A DNA stretch of 64,000 bases from Pseudomonas mucoides (GCF_015461845.1 NZ_JACOPW010000003.1:310001-374000); one strand, 5' to 3'. Counted from the stretch's first letter, positions 25,958 through 37,405 are shown. Translations and numbers: made by a program. The notes: generated by a model not told the origin, from the sequence alone.

Positions 25958-26119
25958 AGATCCGTCCAACTTAGCCAATCCAGGCGCAACAAGCGAGGTT
26001 GGCGCGATATGCAGGTTCATTGGCAAGGATCGCAGCCATGGATCGATTGTCCGGTTTCAGGGGACGGCACAGACTTTACCCATCAGCGCCGCCACGGCGT
26101 TCCCCACGAGGAAATCACC

Positions 26120-26761
26120 ATGAGCAGCATCATTGCCGGTATCAAAATCCCCGACAGCGCACTGGCCAAGGCCACCACCGAATACATCCGCGACGTCGAA
26201 TCCGACCTGCTGTATCACCACTCCCGCCGGGTGTTCCTGTTCGGTGCCTTGAGCGGCGAACGCAAGCAACTGGCCTACAACCCGGAGCTGTTGTACGTCG
26301 GCGCAATGTTCCATGACCTCGGTCTGGTGGAAGGTCATCGCAGCGCTGACGAGCGTTTTGAAGTCGACAGTGCCAATGCCGCCAAGGCGTTCCTCAAGCC
26401 TTATGGGCTGAGCGATGACGATATCGAGCAAGTCTGGCTGTCGATTGCGCTGCACACCACACCGGGCGTGCCGCAGCACCTGCGGCCGAACGTGGCGCTG
26501 GTGACCGCCGGGGTTGAAATGGATGTGCTGGGAATCGACTACGCGGCGTTTTCCACCGTGCAGCGCGAGGCGGTGGTGCATGCGCATCCACGCGGTGATG
26601 GGTTCAAGGAGTGCATCCTGTGTGCGTTCGCCAACGGCTTCAAGCACAAGCCGGACACGACGTTCGGCACGGTGAATGCGGATGTGCTGGTGGACAGCGA
26701 GGTGGGGTTCAAGCCGATGAACTTTGTCGAGATCATCCGCAAATCCCCTTGGGTTGCCTGA
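26120..26761 (+). CDS. HD-domain hydrolase (cyanamide-hydratase-like subfamily)
   Basis: A 213-residue HD-superfamily metal hydrolase. The ligands visible are His in LLYHHSRRVF (33-34), the HD pair in GAMFHDLGLVEGH (65-66), and further His in SIALHTTPGVP and AVVHAHPRGDGF. The layout resembles the HD subgroup that includes fungal cyanamide hydratase, but substrate assignment needs biochemistry. The ATG at 26120 follows a GAGGAAA RBS; the open frame extends upstream without a good start. Divergent from the GlxA-type regulator. Confidence 0.82.
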   Translation: MSSIIAGIKIPDSALAKATTEYIRDVESDLLYHHSRRVFLFGALSGERKQLAYNPELLYVGAMFHDLGLVEGHRSADERFEVDSANAAKAFLKPYGLSDDDIEQVWLSIALHTTPGVPQHLRPNVALVTAGVEMDVLGIDYAAFSTVQREAVVHAHPRGDGFKECILCAFANGFKHKPDTTFGTVNADVLVDSEVGFKPMNFVEIIRKSPWVA

Positions 26762-26766
26762 AACAA

Positions 26767-26859
26767 CTGTGGGAGCGAGCTTGCTCGCGATGGCGGACTA
26801 ACATTCAACATCTTCGCTGAATGTAATGGCCTCATCGCGAGCAAGCTCGCTCCCACAGG
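26767..26859. repeat. REP pair (GTGGGAGCGAGCTTGCTCGC type), inverted
   Basis: CTGTGGGAGCGAGCTTGCTC and its inverted copy, about 40 bp apart, between the convergent HD-hydrolase gene and spuH. Confidence 0.9.
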
Positions 26860-26903
26860 GGAGTTGGGTTGGCCACGTATTTGTGGTCAACCCGGCATTG
26901 CGC

Positions 26904-27794
26904 TTAAGCCGCTTCCGGCGCCGGGGCGCGGCGTACGTCCGGTTGTTTCCAGGAGTCGGCAGCGCCTTCTTCGATGGCTTGCTGAATCGCACGCTTGCGG
27001 CTTTCTTCGGCGCGGCGGCTGAAAAACCAGACCAGGAAGGTCACGATCGACACCGCCAGCAGAATCAGGCTGGCCACCGCGTTGATCTCCGGCTTCACGC
27101 CCAGGCGCACCGCCGAGAACACTTCCATCGGCAAGGTCGTCGAACCCGGGCCCGACACGAAACTCGCCAGCACCAGGTCATCCAGCGACAGGGCAAACGA
27201 CATCATGCCGCCCGCCGCCAGCGACGGCGCGATCATCGGGATGGTGATCAGGAAGAACACCTTCCACGGCCGTGCACCGAGGTCCATGGCCGCTTCTTCG
27301 ATGGACAGGTCCAGCTCACGCAAGCGCGCCGACACCACCACCGCCACATACGCGGCACAGAACGTCGTGTGCGCAATCCAGATGGTGATGATCCCGCGTT
27401 CCTGTGGCCAACCGATCATCTGCGCCATCGCCACGAACAGCAGCAACAGCGACAGACCGGTGATCACTTCGGGCATCACCAACGGTGCGGTCACCAGACC
27501 GCCGAACAGCGTACGCCCCTTGAAGTGGGTGATACGGGTCAGGACGAACGCCGCCAATGTACCGAGCGCAACCGCTGCAATCGCCGTGTAGCAGGCGATT
27601 TCCAGCGAGCGCACCACCGAGCCCATCAGTTGGCTGTTGTCGAGCAGGCCGACGTACCACTTGATCGACCAGCCGCCCCACACCGTCACCAGTTTCGAGG
27701 CGTTGAACGAGTAGATCACCAGGATCAGCATCGGGGCGTAGATAAACAGCAAACCGAATACCAGCATCAGGCTGGAGAAACTGAAGCGCTTCAT
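26904..27794 (-). CDS. spuH: Polyamine ABC transporter permease
   Basis: Second inner-membrane permease of the putrescine/spermidine importer. The 296 residues hold six hydrophobic segments and the cytoplasmic EAA loop EEAAMDLGARPWKVFFLITIP that contacts the ATPase. It is closest to PotI/PotC in type. The start codon overlaps the spuG stop by 4 nt (ATGA), so translation is coupled. The C-terminus carries a charged tail (RRAEESRKRAIQQAIEEG). It is the last gene of the spu operon. Confidence 0.92.
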   Translation of the reverse strand: MKRFSFSSLMLVFGLLFIYAPMLILVIYSFNASKLVTVWGGWSIKWYVGLLDNSQLMGSVVRSLEIACYTAIAAVALGTLAAFVLTRITHFKGRTLFGGLVTAPLVMPEVITGLSLLLLFVAMAQMIGWPQERGIITIWIAHTTFCAAYVAVVVSARLRELDLSIEEAAMDLGARPWKVFFLITIPMIAPSLAAGGMMSFALSLDDLVLASFVSGPGSTTLPMEVFSAVRLGVKPEINAVASLILLAVSIVTFLVWFFSRRAEESRKRAIQQAIEEGAADSWKQPDVRRAPAPEAA

Positions 27795-28711
27795 TCTTTG
27801 CCCTCCATTTCTTTGGCCTGACTGCGGTTGAACAGGATGATCGGCACAATCAGGATCGCCAGCATCACCACCGCCAGGGCAGACGCCACCGGCCAGTCAC
27901 GGTTGTTGAAGAACTCTTGCCACAGCACTTTACCGATCATCAGGGTTTCCGGACCGCCGAGCAGTTCCGGGATCACAAACTCACCGACCACCGGGATAAA
28001 TACCAGCATGCAACCGGCGATGATGCCGTTTTTCGACAGCGGAATCGTGATCTTCCAGAAACTGTTGAACGTGCTCGAACCGAGGTCCGAGGCGGCTTCC
28101 AGCAGGCTCTGATCGTGCTTCACCAGGTTGGCGTAGAGCGGCAGGATCATGAACGGCAGGTAGGAATAAACAACACCGATGTACACCGCGAGGTTGGTGT
28201 TGAGGATCTGCAGCGGTTCGTTGATCCAGCCCATGCTCATCAGGAAACCGTTGAGCAGGCCGTTGTTGCTGAGGATGCCCATCCACGCATACACGCGAAT
28301 CAGGATCGCGGTCCAGGTCGGCATCATGATCAGCAGCACCAGCACCGTTTGCAGCTCTTTACGGGCGCTGGCGATGGCGTAGGCCATCGGGTAACCGATC
28401 AGCAGGCAGAGGATGGTGCTGAACAACGCCATCTTCAACGAGCCGAGGTAAGCGGCGATGTACAACTCGTCGTCGCCGAGCATCGCGTAGTTGCCGAGGT
28501 TGAGCAGCACCTGCAGCTTCTGGTCGACGAAGTTGTAGATCTCGGTGTACGGCGGAATGGCCACGTCGGCTTCGGCGAAGCTGATCTTCAAGACGATGAA
28601 GAACGGCAACATGAAGAACATGAACAGCCAGATGAACGGAACCCCGATGACCAGCTGACGGCCACCGGGAATTATTCGATTGAGGCGGCGTTTGAATTTG
28701 CGCATGTTCAT
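27791..28711 (-). CDS. spuG: Polyamine ABC transporter permease
   Basis: First permease of the polyamine importer (PotH/PotB type), 306 residues. It has a basic cytoplasmic N-terminus (MNMRKFKRRLNRIIPGGR), six membrane segments and the EAA loop LLEAASDLGSSTFNSFWKITIP. It overlaps spuF by 4 nt at its start and spuH by 4 nt at its end, giving a tightly coupled F-G-H set. It pairs with SpuH to form the channel. Confidence 0.92.
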   Translation of the reverse strand: MNMRKFKRRLNRIIPGGRQLVIGVPFIWLFMFFMLPFFIVLKISFAEADVAIPPYTEIYNFVDQKLQVLLNLGNYAMLGDDELYIAAYLGSLKMALFSTILCLLIGYPMAYAIASARKELQTVLVLLIMMPTWTAILIRVYAWMGILSNNGLLNGFLMSMGWINEPLQILNTNLAVYIGVVYSYLPFMILPLYANLVKHDQSLLEAASDLGSSTFNSFWKITIPLSKNGIIAGCMLVFIPVVGEFVIPELLGGPETLMIGKVLWQEFFNNRDWPVASALAVVMLAILIVPIILFNRSQAKEMEGKE

Positions 28712-29850
28712 GAACGAAGCACCACGCCGCTGTCGTCTTCCCAGTACACGTAAACCTGGTCACCCCAGGTCGGGCGCTGGCCACGGCGCTCGGCGTTGGC
28801 GACGAACGACTGGACGATCTTGCCGCTCGGCAGTTCGACGTAGAACACCGAGTGGCCGCCGAGGTAGGCGATGTCGTGCACCTTGCCGCTGGACCAGTTG
28901 TATTCACAGGTCGGCATGGTCGGCGTCACCAGCAGTTTTTCCGGGCGGATCGCGTAGGTCACGGATTTGTCCTGCACCGAGGTGCTGATGCCGTGGCCCA
29001 CATAGATCTGGCGGTCCAGGTCCTTGCAGGTGATGGTGGCGTGACCTTCGGCGTCGTCGATCACTTCACCGTCGAAGATGTTGACGTTGCCGATGAACTC
29101 GCAGACCAGGCGACTGGTCGGGGTTTCGTAGATGTCGATCGGGCTGCCGATCTGGGCGATCCAGCCCAGGTGCATGATCGCGATGCGCTCAGCCATGGTC
29201 ATGGCTTCTTCCTGGTCGTGGGTCACCATGACGCAGGTTACGCCGACGCGCTCGATGATCTCGACCAGCTCCAGTTGCATTTGCGAACGCAGCTTTTTAT
29301 CCAGTGCACCCATCGGCTCATCGAGCAGCAACAGCTTCGGTCGCTTGGCCAGGGAGCGCGCCAGGGCCACACGCTGACGCTGGCCACCGGACAACTGATG
29401 CGGCTTGCGCTTGGCGTACTGGCTCATCTGCACCAGCTTGAGCATGTCGGCCACGCGGGCATCGACTTCAGCGGCCGGCAGTTTGTCCTGCTTGAGTCCG
29501 AAGGCGATGTTCTGCGCCACGGTCATGTGCGGGAACAAAGCGTACGACTGGAACATCATGTTGATCGGTCGCTCGTACGGCGGCATCTCGGTGATGTCGA
29601 CGCCGTCGAGGTAAATGCGCCCCTCCGTGGGCCGTTCGAAGCCTGCGAGCATGCGCAGCAAGGTGGATTTGCCCGATCCCGAACCGCCGAGCAGGGCGAA
29701 AATCTCGCCTTTCTTGATTTCCAGGGACACATCGTCCACGGCAATCGTCTCGTCGAACTTCTTCGTGACCCGGTCGATTTTGACCAACACCTGTTTAGGT
29801 GACTGGTCGCCCTCGAGGGCTTTCTTATAGGCGCCGGAGGCAACTGCCAT
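28708..29850 (-). CDS. spuF: Polyamine ABC transporter ATPase
   Basis: Cytoplasmic ATPase that energises polyamine uptake (PotG/PotA type), 380 residues. Walker A GGSGSGKSTLL, the Q-loop MFQSYALFPHMTV, signature LSGGQRQRVALARSLA, Walker B LLLLDEPMGALD and the switch His in VMVTHDQEEAM are all intact. A C-terminal TOBE-like regulatory domain (about 280-380) follows. The ATG at 29850 lies 73 bp downstream of spuE and overlaps spuG by 4 nt. Confidence 0.95.
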   Translation of the reverse strand: MAVASGAYKKALEGDQSPKQVLVKIDRVTKKFDETIAVDDVSLEIKKGEIFALLGGSGSGKSTLLRMLAGFERPTEGRIYLDGVDITEMPPYERPINMMFQSYALFPHMTVAQNIAFGLKQDKLPAAEVDARVADMLKLVQMSQYAKRKPHQLSGGQRQRVALARSLAKRPKLLLLDEPMGALDKKLRSQMQLELVEIIERVGVTCVMVTHDQEEAMTMAERIAIMHLGWIAQIGSPIDIYETPTSRLVCEFIGNVNIFDGEVIDDAEGHATITCKDLDRQIYVGHGISTSVQDKSVTYAIRPEKLLVTPTMPTCEYNWSSGKVHDIAYLGGHSVFYVELPSGKIVQSFVANAERRGQRPTWGDQVYVYWEDDSGVVLRS

Positions 29851-29923
29851 TTACGAAACTCCCAGAAAAAAAGAGTGCAGTTCGCTCAAGGTGAGCCAAC
29901 CTTGGATAGTTTGAGCCTTGAAG

Positions 29924-31063
<1,140 letters not shown>

Positions 31064-31150
31064 TTACATGACAGCCATGGCTGCCCGGCAACAAAACCGG
31101 CGCGCAACTTACCCTCGAAAAACCGTTCCAGCAAAACTTTTATGCAGATA

Positions 31151-31257
31151 CCTGTAGCAGCTGCCGAAGGCGGCGTTAAGGTCCGAAGGACCTTCCCGCG
31201 TTTTCAACAGCACAACTGCTCCGCAGTCGGACGCAGCCTGCGGCAGCTGCTACAGGG
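31151..31257. repeat. Inverted repeat of the GTAGCAGCTGCCG family between spuE and spuD
   Basis: CCTGTAGCAGCTGCCGAAGG at the left and GGCAGCTGCTACAGG at the right, with an inner hairpin GGTCCGAAGGACC. It lies in the 245-bp spuD-spuE spacer inside the operon, so it will be transcribed and may set transcript stability or partial termination between the two binding-protein genes. Confidence 0.85.
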
Positions 31258-31266
31258 TTTTACGTC

Positions 31267-32403
<1,137 letters not shown>

Positions 32404-32547
32404 TTAACCACGTGCTCAGCGGCCTTTTACTGGGCATCCGAACAACCGGTAGTCTGGCAAGTTCCGAGGCAGGCTTTCAAGGAAAGACCCATCCTTAATT
32501 TGCCCTGAGCGAAGTGCCAGCTTCGCACCCCGCTCAGAGCCTAGCAC

Positions 32548-33912
32548 TTAGCCCTGCAACGCACTCAGGGTCAGGTCCAGACACTTGCGTGCCTTGGTCA
32601 CCAACTCGTCGATTTCAGCCGGTGTAATCACCAGTGGCGGAGCAATGATCATGGTGTCGCCCACGGCACGCATGATCAGGCCGTTGTCGAAGCAGAACTG
32701 GCGGCAGATCATGCCGACGCCCTTGCCTTCGTAACGTTTACGCGTGGCTTTGTCCTGAACCAGTTCAATGGCCCCCAGCAGACCGACCCCACGCACTTCC
32801 CCCACCAGCGGGTGATCGTTCAGTTCCCGAAGACGCTTTTGCAAATAGGGTGCCGTTTCTGCATGAACGCGCTCGATAATTTTTTCTTCGCGCAGGATGC
32901 GGATGTTTTCCAGTGCCACCGCAGCCGCCACCGGGTGACCGGAGTAGGTGAAACCGTGGTTGAAGTCGCCGCCTTCGTTCAGTACGGCAACCACTTCGTC
33001 ACGCACGATCAGGCCACCCATAGGGATGTAGCCGGAGGTCAGGCCCTTGGCGATGGTCATCATGTCGGGCTTGAGGTCGTAGTAATCGGTACCGAACCAC
33101 TCACCGGTGCGGCCGAAACCACAGATCACCTCGTCTGCCACGAACAGGATGTCGTACTTGGCGAGGATTTCCTTGATGCGCGGCCAGTAGGTCTCAGGCG
33201 GAATGATCACGCCGCCGGCACCCTGGATCGGCTCGGCAATAAAGGCGCCGACGTTGTCCACGCCGATTTCCAGAATCTTCTCTTCCAGCTGATTCGCCGC
33301 CCAGACGCCGAACTCTTCAGGCGTCATGTCGCCGCCTTCGCCGAACCAGTACGGCTGCGCGATGTGGACGATGCCCGGGATCGGCAAGTCGCCTTGTTCG
33401 TGCATGTACGTCATGCCACCCAAGCTCGCGCCGGCCACGGTGGAACCGTGATAACCGTTCTTGCGGCTGATGATGACTTTCTTTTTCGGCTGGCCCTTGA
33501 TCGCCCAGTAGTGACGAACCATACGCAGCATGGTGTCGTTGCCTTCGGAGCCGGAACCGGTGAAGAACACGTGGTTCATGCCTTGCGGCGCGATGTCGGC
33601 GATGGCCTTGGCCAGTTCCAGTACCGGCGGGTGAGCGGTCTGGAAGAACAGGTTGTAGTAAGGCAGTTCGCGCATTTGCTTGCTGGCCGCGTCGGCCAGT
33701 TCATCACGCCCGTAACCGATCGCGACGCACCACAGGCCGGCCATGCCGTCGAGGATCTTGTTGCCTTCGCTGTCCCACAGATAAACGCCCTTGGCGTTTG
33801 TGATGATGCGCGGGCCTTTCTCTTTCAGCTGCTTGAAGTCGCTGAACGGGGCCAGGTGGTGATCGTTGCTCAGGGTTTGCCATTCACGGGTTTGCGGATT
33901 ATTGCTGGTCAT
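32548..33912 (-). CDS. spuC: Putrescine/polyamine--pyruvate aminotransferase
   Basis: Class III PLP aminotransferase of 454 residues that transaminates putrescine (and other diamines) with pyruvate, giving 4-aminobutanal and alanine. The PLP Lys289 is in MMTIAKGLTSGYIP, preceded by FVADEVICGFGRTG with the cofactor Asp, and the phosphate cup is FTGSGSEGNDTM. The start MTSNNPQTRE at 33912 is the family start. It lies 59 bp downstream of spuB in the spu operon. Confidence 0.94.
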   Translation of the reverse strand: MTSNNPQTREWQTLSNDHHLAPFSDFKQLKEKGPRIITNAKGVYLWDSEGNKILDGMAGLWCVAIGYGRDELADAASKQMRELPYYNLFFQTAHPPVLELAKAIADIAPQGMNHVFFTGSGSEGNDTMLRMVRHYWAIKGQPKKKVIISRKNGYHGSTVAGASLGGMTYMHEQGDLPIPGIVHIAQPYWFGEGGDMTPEEFGVWAANQLEEKILEIGVDNVGAFIAEPIQGAGGVIIPPETYWPRIKEILAKYDILFVADEVICGFGRTGEWFGTDYYDLKPDMMTIAKGLTSGYIPMGGLIVRDEVVAVLNEGGDFNHGFTYSGHPVAAAVALENIRILREEKIIERVHAETAPYLQKRLRELNDHPLVGEVRGVGLLGAIELVQDKATRKRYEGKGVGMICRQFCFDNGLIMRAVGDTMIIAPPLVITPAEIDELVTKARKCLDLTLSALQG

Positions 33913-33971
33913 ACCAATCTCCAAAAAAAATCAGGTGAAAGCGCCGCCCGACAACGACGGCGCCCGGCGTA

Positions 33972-35330
33972 TCAGACGGCGAAGAGCAGGAATTCACGCT
34001 CCCACGAACTGATGACGCGCTTGAAGTTTTCATGCTCGGCCCGCTTGACCGCGACGTAGCCAGTGATGAAGTTTTTGCCCAGGTATTTCTCGATGGTCGT
34101 GCTGTTTTCCATGCGTTCCAGCGCGTCCTCGATGGTCAGTGGCAGGCGCAGGTTGCGGCGCTCATAGCCACGACCCACCACCGGTGCGCTCGGGTTGAGC
34201 CCTTCGACCATGCCGATGTAGCCGCAGAGCAAGCTCGCGGCAATCGCCAGGTACGGGTTGGCGTCAGCGCCCGGCAGGCGGTTTTCCACCCGACGGTTTT
34301 GCGGCCCGGCATCCGGAACCCGCAGGCCCACGGTGCGGTTCTCTTCGCCCCACTCCACGTTCACCGGTGCCGAGGTGTCCGGCAGGAAGCGGCGGAACGA
34401 GTTCACGTTCGGTGCGAACAGCGGTAACAACTCAGGGATCAGCTTCTGCAAGCCACCGATGTGGTGCAGGAACAGTTGGCTCATGGTCCCGTCTTCATTG
34501 GAGAAGATGTTCTTGCCGGTTTCGATGTCGATGATGCTCTGGTGCAAGTGCATCGCGCTGCCCGGCTCGCCGGTCATGGGCTTGGCCATGAACGTCGCCG
34601 CCACGTCATGCTTGAGCGCGGCTTCACGCATGGTGCGCTTGAACACCAGGATCTGGTCGGCCAGGGACAGGGCATCGCCGTGACGGAAGTTGATTTCCAT
34701 CTGCGCCGTGCCGTCTTCGTGGATCAGCGTGTCGAGGTCCAGTTCCTGCAATTCGCACCAGTCGTAGACGTCTTCGAACAGCGGGTCGAATTCGTTCGCC
34801 GCTTCGATCGAGAACGACTGACGCCCGATTTCCGGACGCCCGGAACGGCCGATTGGCGGTTGCAGCGGGTAGTCGGGGTCGTCGCTGCGCTTGGTCAGGT
34901 AGAACTCCATTTCCGGCGCCACGATGGGCTGCCAGCCGCGGTCGGAATAGAGTTTGAGGACCTTTTTGAGCACGTTGCGCGGCGACAGCTCGATCGGGTT
35001 GCCTTGCTTGTCGTAGGTGTCGTGGATCACCTGGGCGGTGGGCTCGATGGCCCACGGCACGAGGAATACGGCGTTCTGGTCGGGGCGGCAGATCATGTCG
35101 ATGTCGGCCGGGTCGAGCAGTTCGTAATAGATGTCGTCTTCGACATAGTCGCCAGTCACGGTCTGCAACAGAACGCTTTCGGGCAGGCGCATGCCTTTTT
35201 CTGCAATGAACTTGTTGGTCGGCGAGATCTTGCCCCGGGTGATCCCGGTCAAGTCGGCGATCATGCATTCGACTTCTGTGATCTTGTGGTCTTTCAACCA
35301 ATCGGTGAGCTGGTCGAGGTTGTTACTCAT
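33972..35330 (-). CDS. spuB: Gamma-glutamylpolyamine synthetase (GlnA-like)
   Basis: A 452-residue glutamine-synthetase-fold ligase that would join glutamate to putrescine or spermidine using ATP, opening the gamma-glutamylation route of polyamine breakdown. GS motifs present: the ATP/metal segment APEMEFYL, INFRHGDAL, KPMTGEPGSAMHLHQSI and the Arg-rich NRRVENRLPGADANPYLAIA. It lacks the adenylylation-site context of true GlnA. The ATG at 35330 (MSNNLDQLTDWL) is chosen over a 20-residue upstream extension. Paralogous to the divergent gene at 36011. Confidence 0.92.
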   Translation of the reverse strand: MSNNLDQLTDWLKDHKITEVECMIADLTGITRGKISPTNKFIAEKGMRLPESVLLQTVTGDYVEDDIYYELLDPADIDMICRPDQNAVFLVPWAIEPTAQVIHDTYDKQGNPIELSPRNVLKKVLKLYSDRGWQPIVAPEMEFYLTKRSDDPDYPLQPPIGRSGRPEIGRQSFSIEAANEFDPLFEDVYDWCELQELDLDTLIHEDGTAQMEINFRHGDALSLADQILVFKRTMREAALKHDVAATFMAKPMTGEPGSAMHLHQSIIDIETGKNIFSNEDGTMSQLFLHHIGGLQKLIPELLPLFAPNVNSFRRFLPDTSAPVNVEWGEENRTVGLRVPDAGPQNRRVENRLPGADANPYLAIAASLLCGYIGMVEGLNPSAPVVGRGYERRNLRLPLTIEDALERMENSTTIEKYLGKNFITGYVAVKRAEHENFKRVISSWEREFLLFAV

Positions 35331-35423
35331 AAATGCCTCTAGGCTTTGAGTTTCCTGACGCTTGCTCGCATCAGGCAATAGTTGACGCATCGGCGTCGCG
35401 TTGAAACGGGTGTCTACGTCAGG

Positions 35424-35732
35424 CTATCGTGTTTCCCCGGACGGTGCGGCAAACGCCGGGCGTGCAGAATCACGAGCAATGCCCTGAGCGAAAGCCGGGC
35501 CGCTATTGTGAATCGGTTCTATATTGAATGAAGTAACCGTAATGGGGGTGCCATCTCGGCCGTCCAGAATATCGGACGGAGACAGGCAATCCGTCAGGGA
35601 CGGCAGAAAGACCAGCCGTCCCGGAGCCTTCGAGGCCACGGCGCGGACGAAGGTGTCGCCACTGATGTGATAAGCATGCAGACCAATCTGCCTAGAGCAG
35701 TTGGTGACGCCGATTAACGGCAGGCGAGACAT
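35424..35732 (-). pseudogene. spuA: Remnant of gamma-glutamyl-GABA/polyamine hydrolase gene (spuA), N-terminal part only
   Basis: A 102-codon frame opening MSRLPLIGVTNCSRQIGLHAYHISGD, the recognisable start of class-I glutamine-amidotransferase-like SpuA/PuuD proteins (normally about 250 residues). The similarity fades around codon 70-90 (FNIEPIHNSGPAFAQG), then the frame stops. The catalytic Cys segment (LGICRGFQ-like) and the His-Glu end are absent, and only 93 bp remain before spuB. It sits where spuA lies in P. aeruginosa. A short expressed peptide cannot be excluded, but it could not be an active hydrolase. Confidence 0.8.
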
Positions 35733-35879
35733 GAAGCACCCCGGTATTATTGGTGTTATGGGTTTGAATCGAGCTTAGCCTTGTTCATTTTTTTACACAA
35801 CACCCCCGTAAAAAATACAACACGCCCCGCTCAAGCCCGCGGCAGCCAAAGCGTTCAAAGGCATAAAAACGCTCCAAAG

Positions 35880-35916
35880 TGCCCCAAAAAAGCCTTACGA
35901 GCGCTTTTTTAGGGCA
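35880..35916. promoter_or_regulatory. AT-rich hairpin in the spuA'/spuI divergent region
   Basis: TGCCC-c-AAAAAAGC and GCTTTTTT-a-GGGCA form an imperfect stem with a 9-nt loop. It lies between the divergent spuA remnant (start 35732) and spuI (start 36011). It could be a regulator-binding dyad or a leader hairpin of spuI. Apart from this, the 278-bp region is AT-rich promoter-like DNA with no gene. Confidence 0.5.
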
Positions 35917-36010
35917 AAAAAGGCCTCGCTTGACTTCGGCATGCCGTTCGGGTTGACTGGAATCCGAAGAGATCAATGATTGATATTTTTAACAACAAAG
36001 GTGTTGCATC

Positions 36011-37387
36011 ATGTCGGTACCCCCGCGTGCCGTTCAGCTTAACGAAGCGAACGCGTTCCTTAAGGAACATCCTGAGGTTCTGTACGTTGACCTTCTGATT
36101 GCGGATATGAATGGTGTGGTGCGCGGCAAGCGCATTGAACGCACCAGCCTCCACAAGGTTTACGAGAAAGGCATCAACCTGCCGGCCTCTCTATTTGCTC
36201 TGGATATCAATGGTTCGACGGTGGAAAGCACCGGCCTGGGCCTGGACATCGGTGATGCTGACCGAATCTGCTATCCAATCCCTGACACCCTGTGCAATGA
36301 GCCTTGGCAGAAGCGCCCTACCGCGCAACTGTTGATGACCATGCACGAACTCGAAGGTGACCCTTTCTTCGCGGATCCCCGTGAAGTCCTGCGTCAAGTT
36401 GTGACCAAGTTCGACGAGATGGGCCTGACCATCTGCGCAGCCTTCGAACTGGAGTTCTACCTGATCGACCAGGAGAACGTGAACGGCCGCCCACAACCTC
36501 CGCGCTCGCCGATCTCCGGCAAACGCCCGCACTCGACTCAGGTCTACCTGATCGACGACCTCGACGAATACGTCGACTGCCTCCAGGACATTCTGGAAGG
36601 TGCGAAAGAGCAAGGCATCCCGGCCGACGCCATCGTCAAGGAAAGTGCCCCGGCGCAGTTCGAAGTGAACCTGCACCACGTGGCCGACCCGATCAAGGCC
36701 TGCGACTACGCGGTCCTGCTCAAGCGCCTGATCAAGAACATCGCCTACGACCATGAAATGGACACCACGTTCATGGCCAAGCCTTACCCGGGCCAGGCGG
36801 GCAACGGTCTGCACGTACATATCTCGATTCTTGATAAAGACGGCAAAAACATTTTTGCCAGCGAGGATCCCGAGCAGAACGCCGCACTGCGTCACGCGAT
36901 CGGCGGTGTGCTCGAGACCCTACCCGCGCAGATGGCTTTCCTCTGCCCGAACGTCAACTCCTACCGTCGTTTCGGCGCACAGTTCTACGTGCCGAACTCG
37001 CCGTGCTGGGGCCTGGACAACCGTACTGTAGCGATCCGCGTTCCAACCGGTTCCTCCGATGCCGTACGCATCGAACACCGTGTGGCCGGCGCCGACGCCA
37101 ACCCATACCTGTTGATGGCTTCGGTCCTGGCAGGCGTGCATCACGGTCTGACCAACAAGATCGAGCCGGGCGCGCCCGTGGAAGGCAACTCCTACGAGCA
37201 GAACGAGCAAAGCCTGCCGAACAACCTGCGCGATGCATTGCGTGAGCTGGACGACAGCGAAGTCATGGCCAAGTACATCGATCCTAAATACATCGATATC
37301 TTCGTGGCCTGTAAGGAAAGCGAGCTGGAGGAGTTTGAACACTCCATCTCCGACCTTGAGTACAACTGGTACCTGCATACCGTGTAA
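36011..37387 (+). CDS. spuI: Gamma-glutamylpolyamine synthetase paralogue (GlnA-like)
   Basis: A 458-residue glutamine-synthetase-fold ligase corresponding by position to SpuI. GS segments: FELEFYLIDQEN (metal Glu), FEVNLHHVADP, FMAKPYPGQAGNGLHVHISI and IRVPTGSSDAVRIEHRVAGADANPYL. It is divergent from the spu operon and strongly diverged from SpuB, so the two probably prefer different amines. The RBS is an AAAGGTG-like sequence 8 nt before the ATG. A strong terminator follows. Confidence 0.9.
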   Translation: MSVPPRAVQLNEANAFLKEHPEVLYVDLLIADMNGVVRGKRIERTSLHKVYEKGINLPASLFALDINGSTVESTGLGLDIGDADRICYPIPDTLCNEPWQKRPTAQLLMTMHELEGDPFFADPREVLRQVVTKFDEMGLTICAAFELEFYLIDQENVNGRPQPPRSPISGKRPHSTQVYLIDDLDEYVDCLQDILEGAKEQGIPADAIVKESAPAQFEVNLHHVADPIKACDYAVLLKRLIKNIAYDHEMDTTFMAKPYPGQAGNGLHVHISILDKDGKNIFASEDPEQNAALRHAIGGVLETLPAQMAFLCPNVNSYRRFGAQFYVPNSPCWGLDNRTVAIRVPTGSSDAVRIEHRVAGADANPYLLMASVLAGVHHGLTNKIEPGAPVEGNSYEQNEQSLPNNLRDALRELDDSEVMAKYIDPKYIDIFVACKESELEEFEHSISDLEYNWYLHTV

Positions 37388-37405
37388 GCGGTTGCAGTAA
37401 AAAAG

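Noticed and set aside
24816..26761. Regulator plus HD hydrolase considered as a defence or toxin system
   Set aside because: The HD protein lacks nucleotide-binding or nuclease additions, there are no partner genes typical of anti-phage systems, and the neighbourhood is core metabolism.
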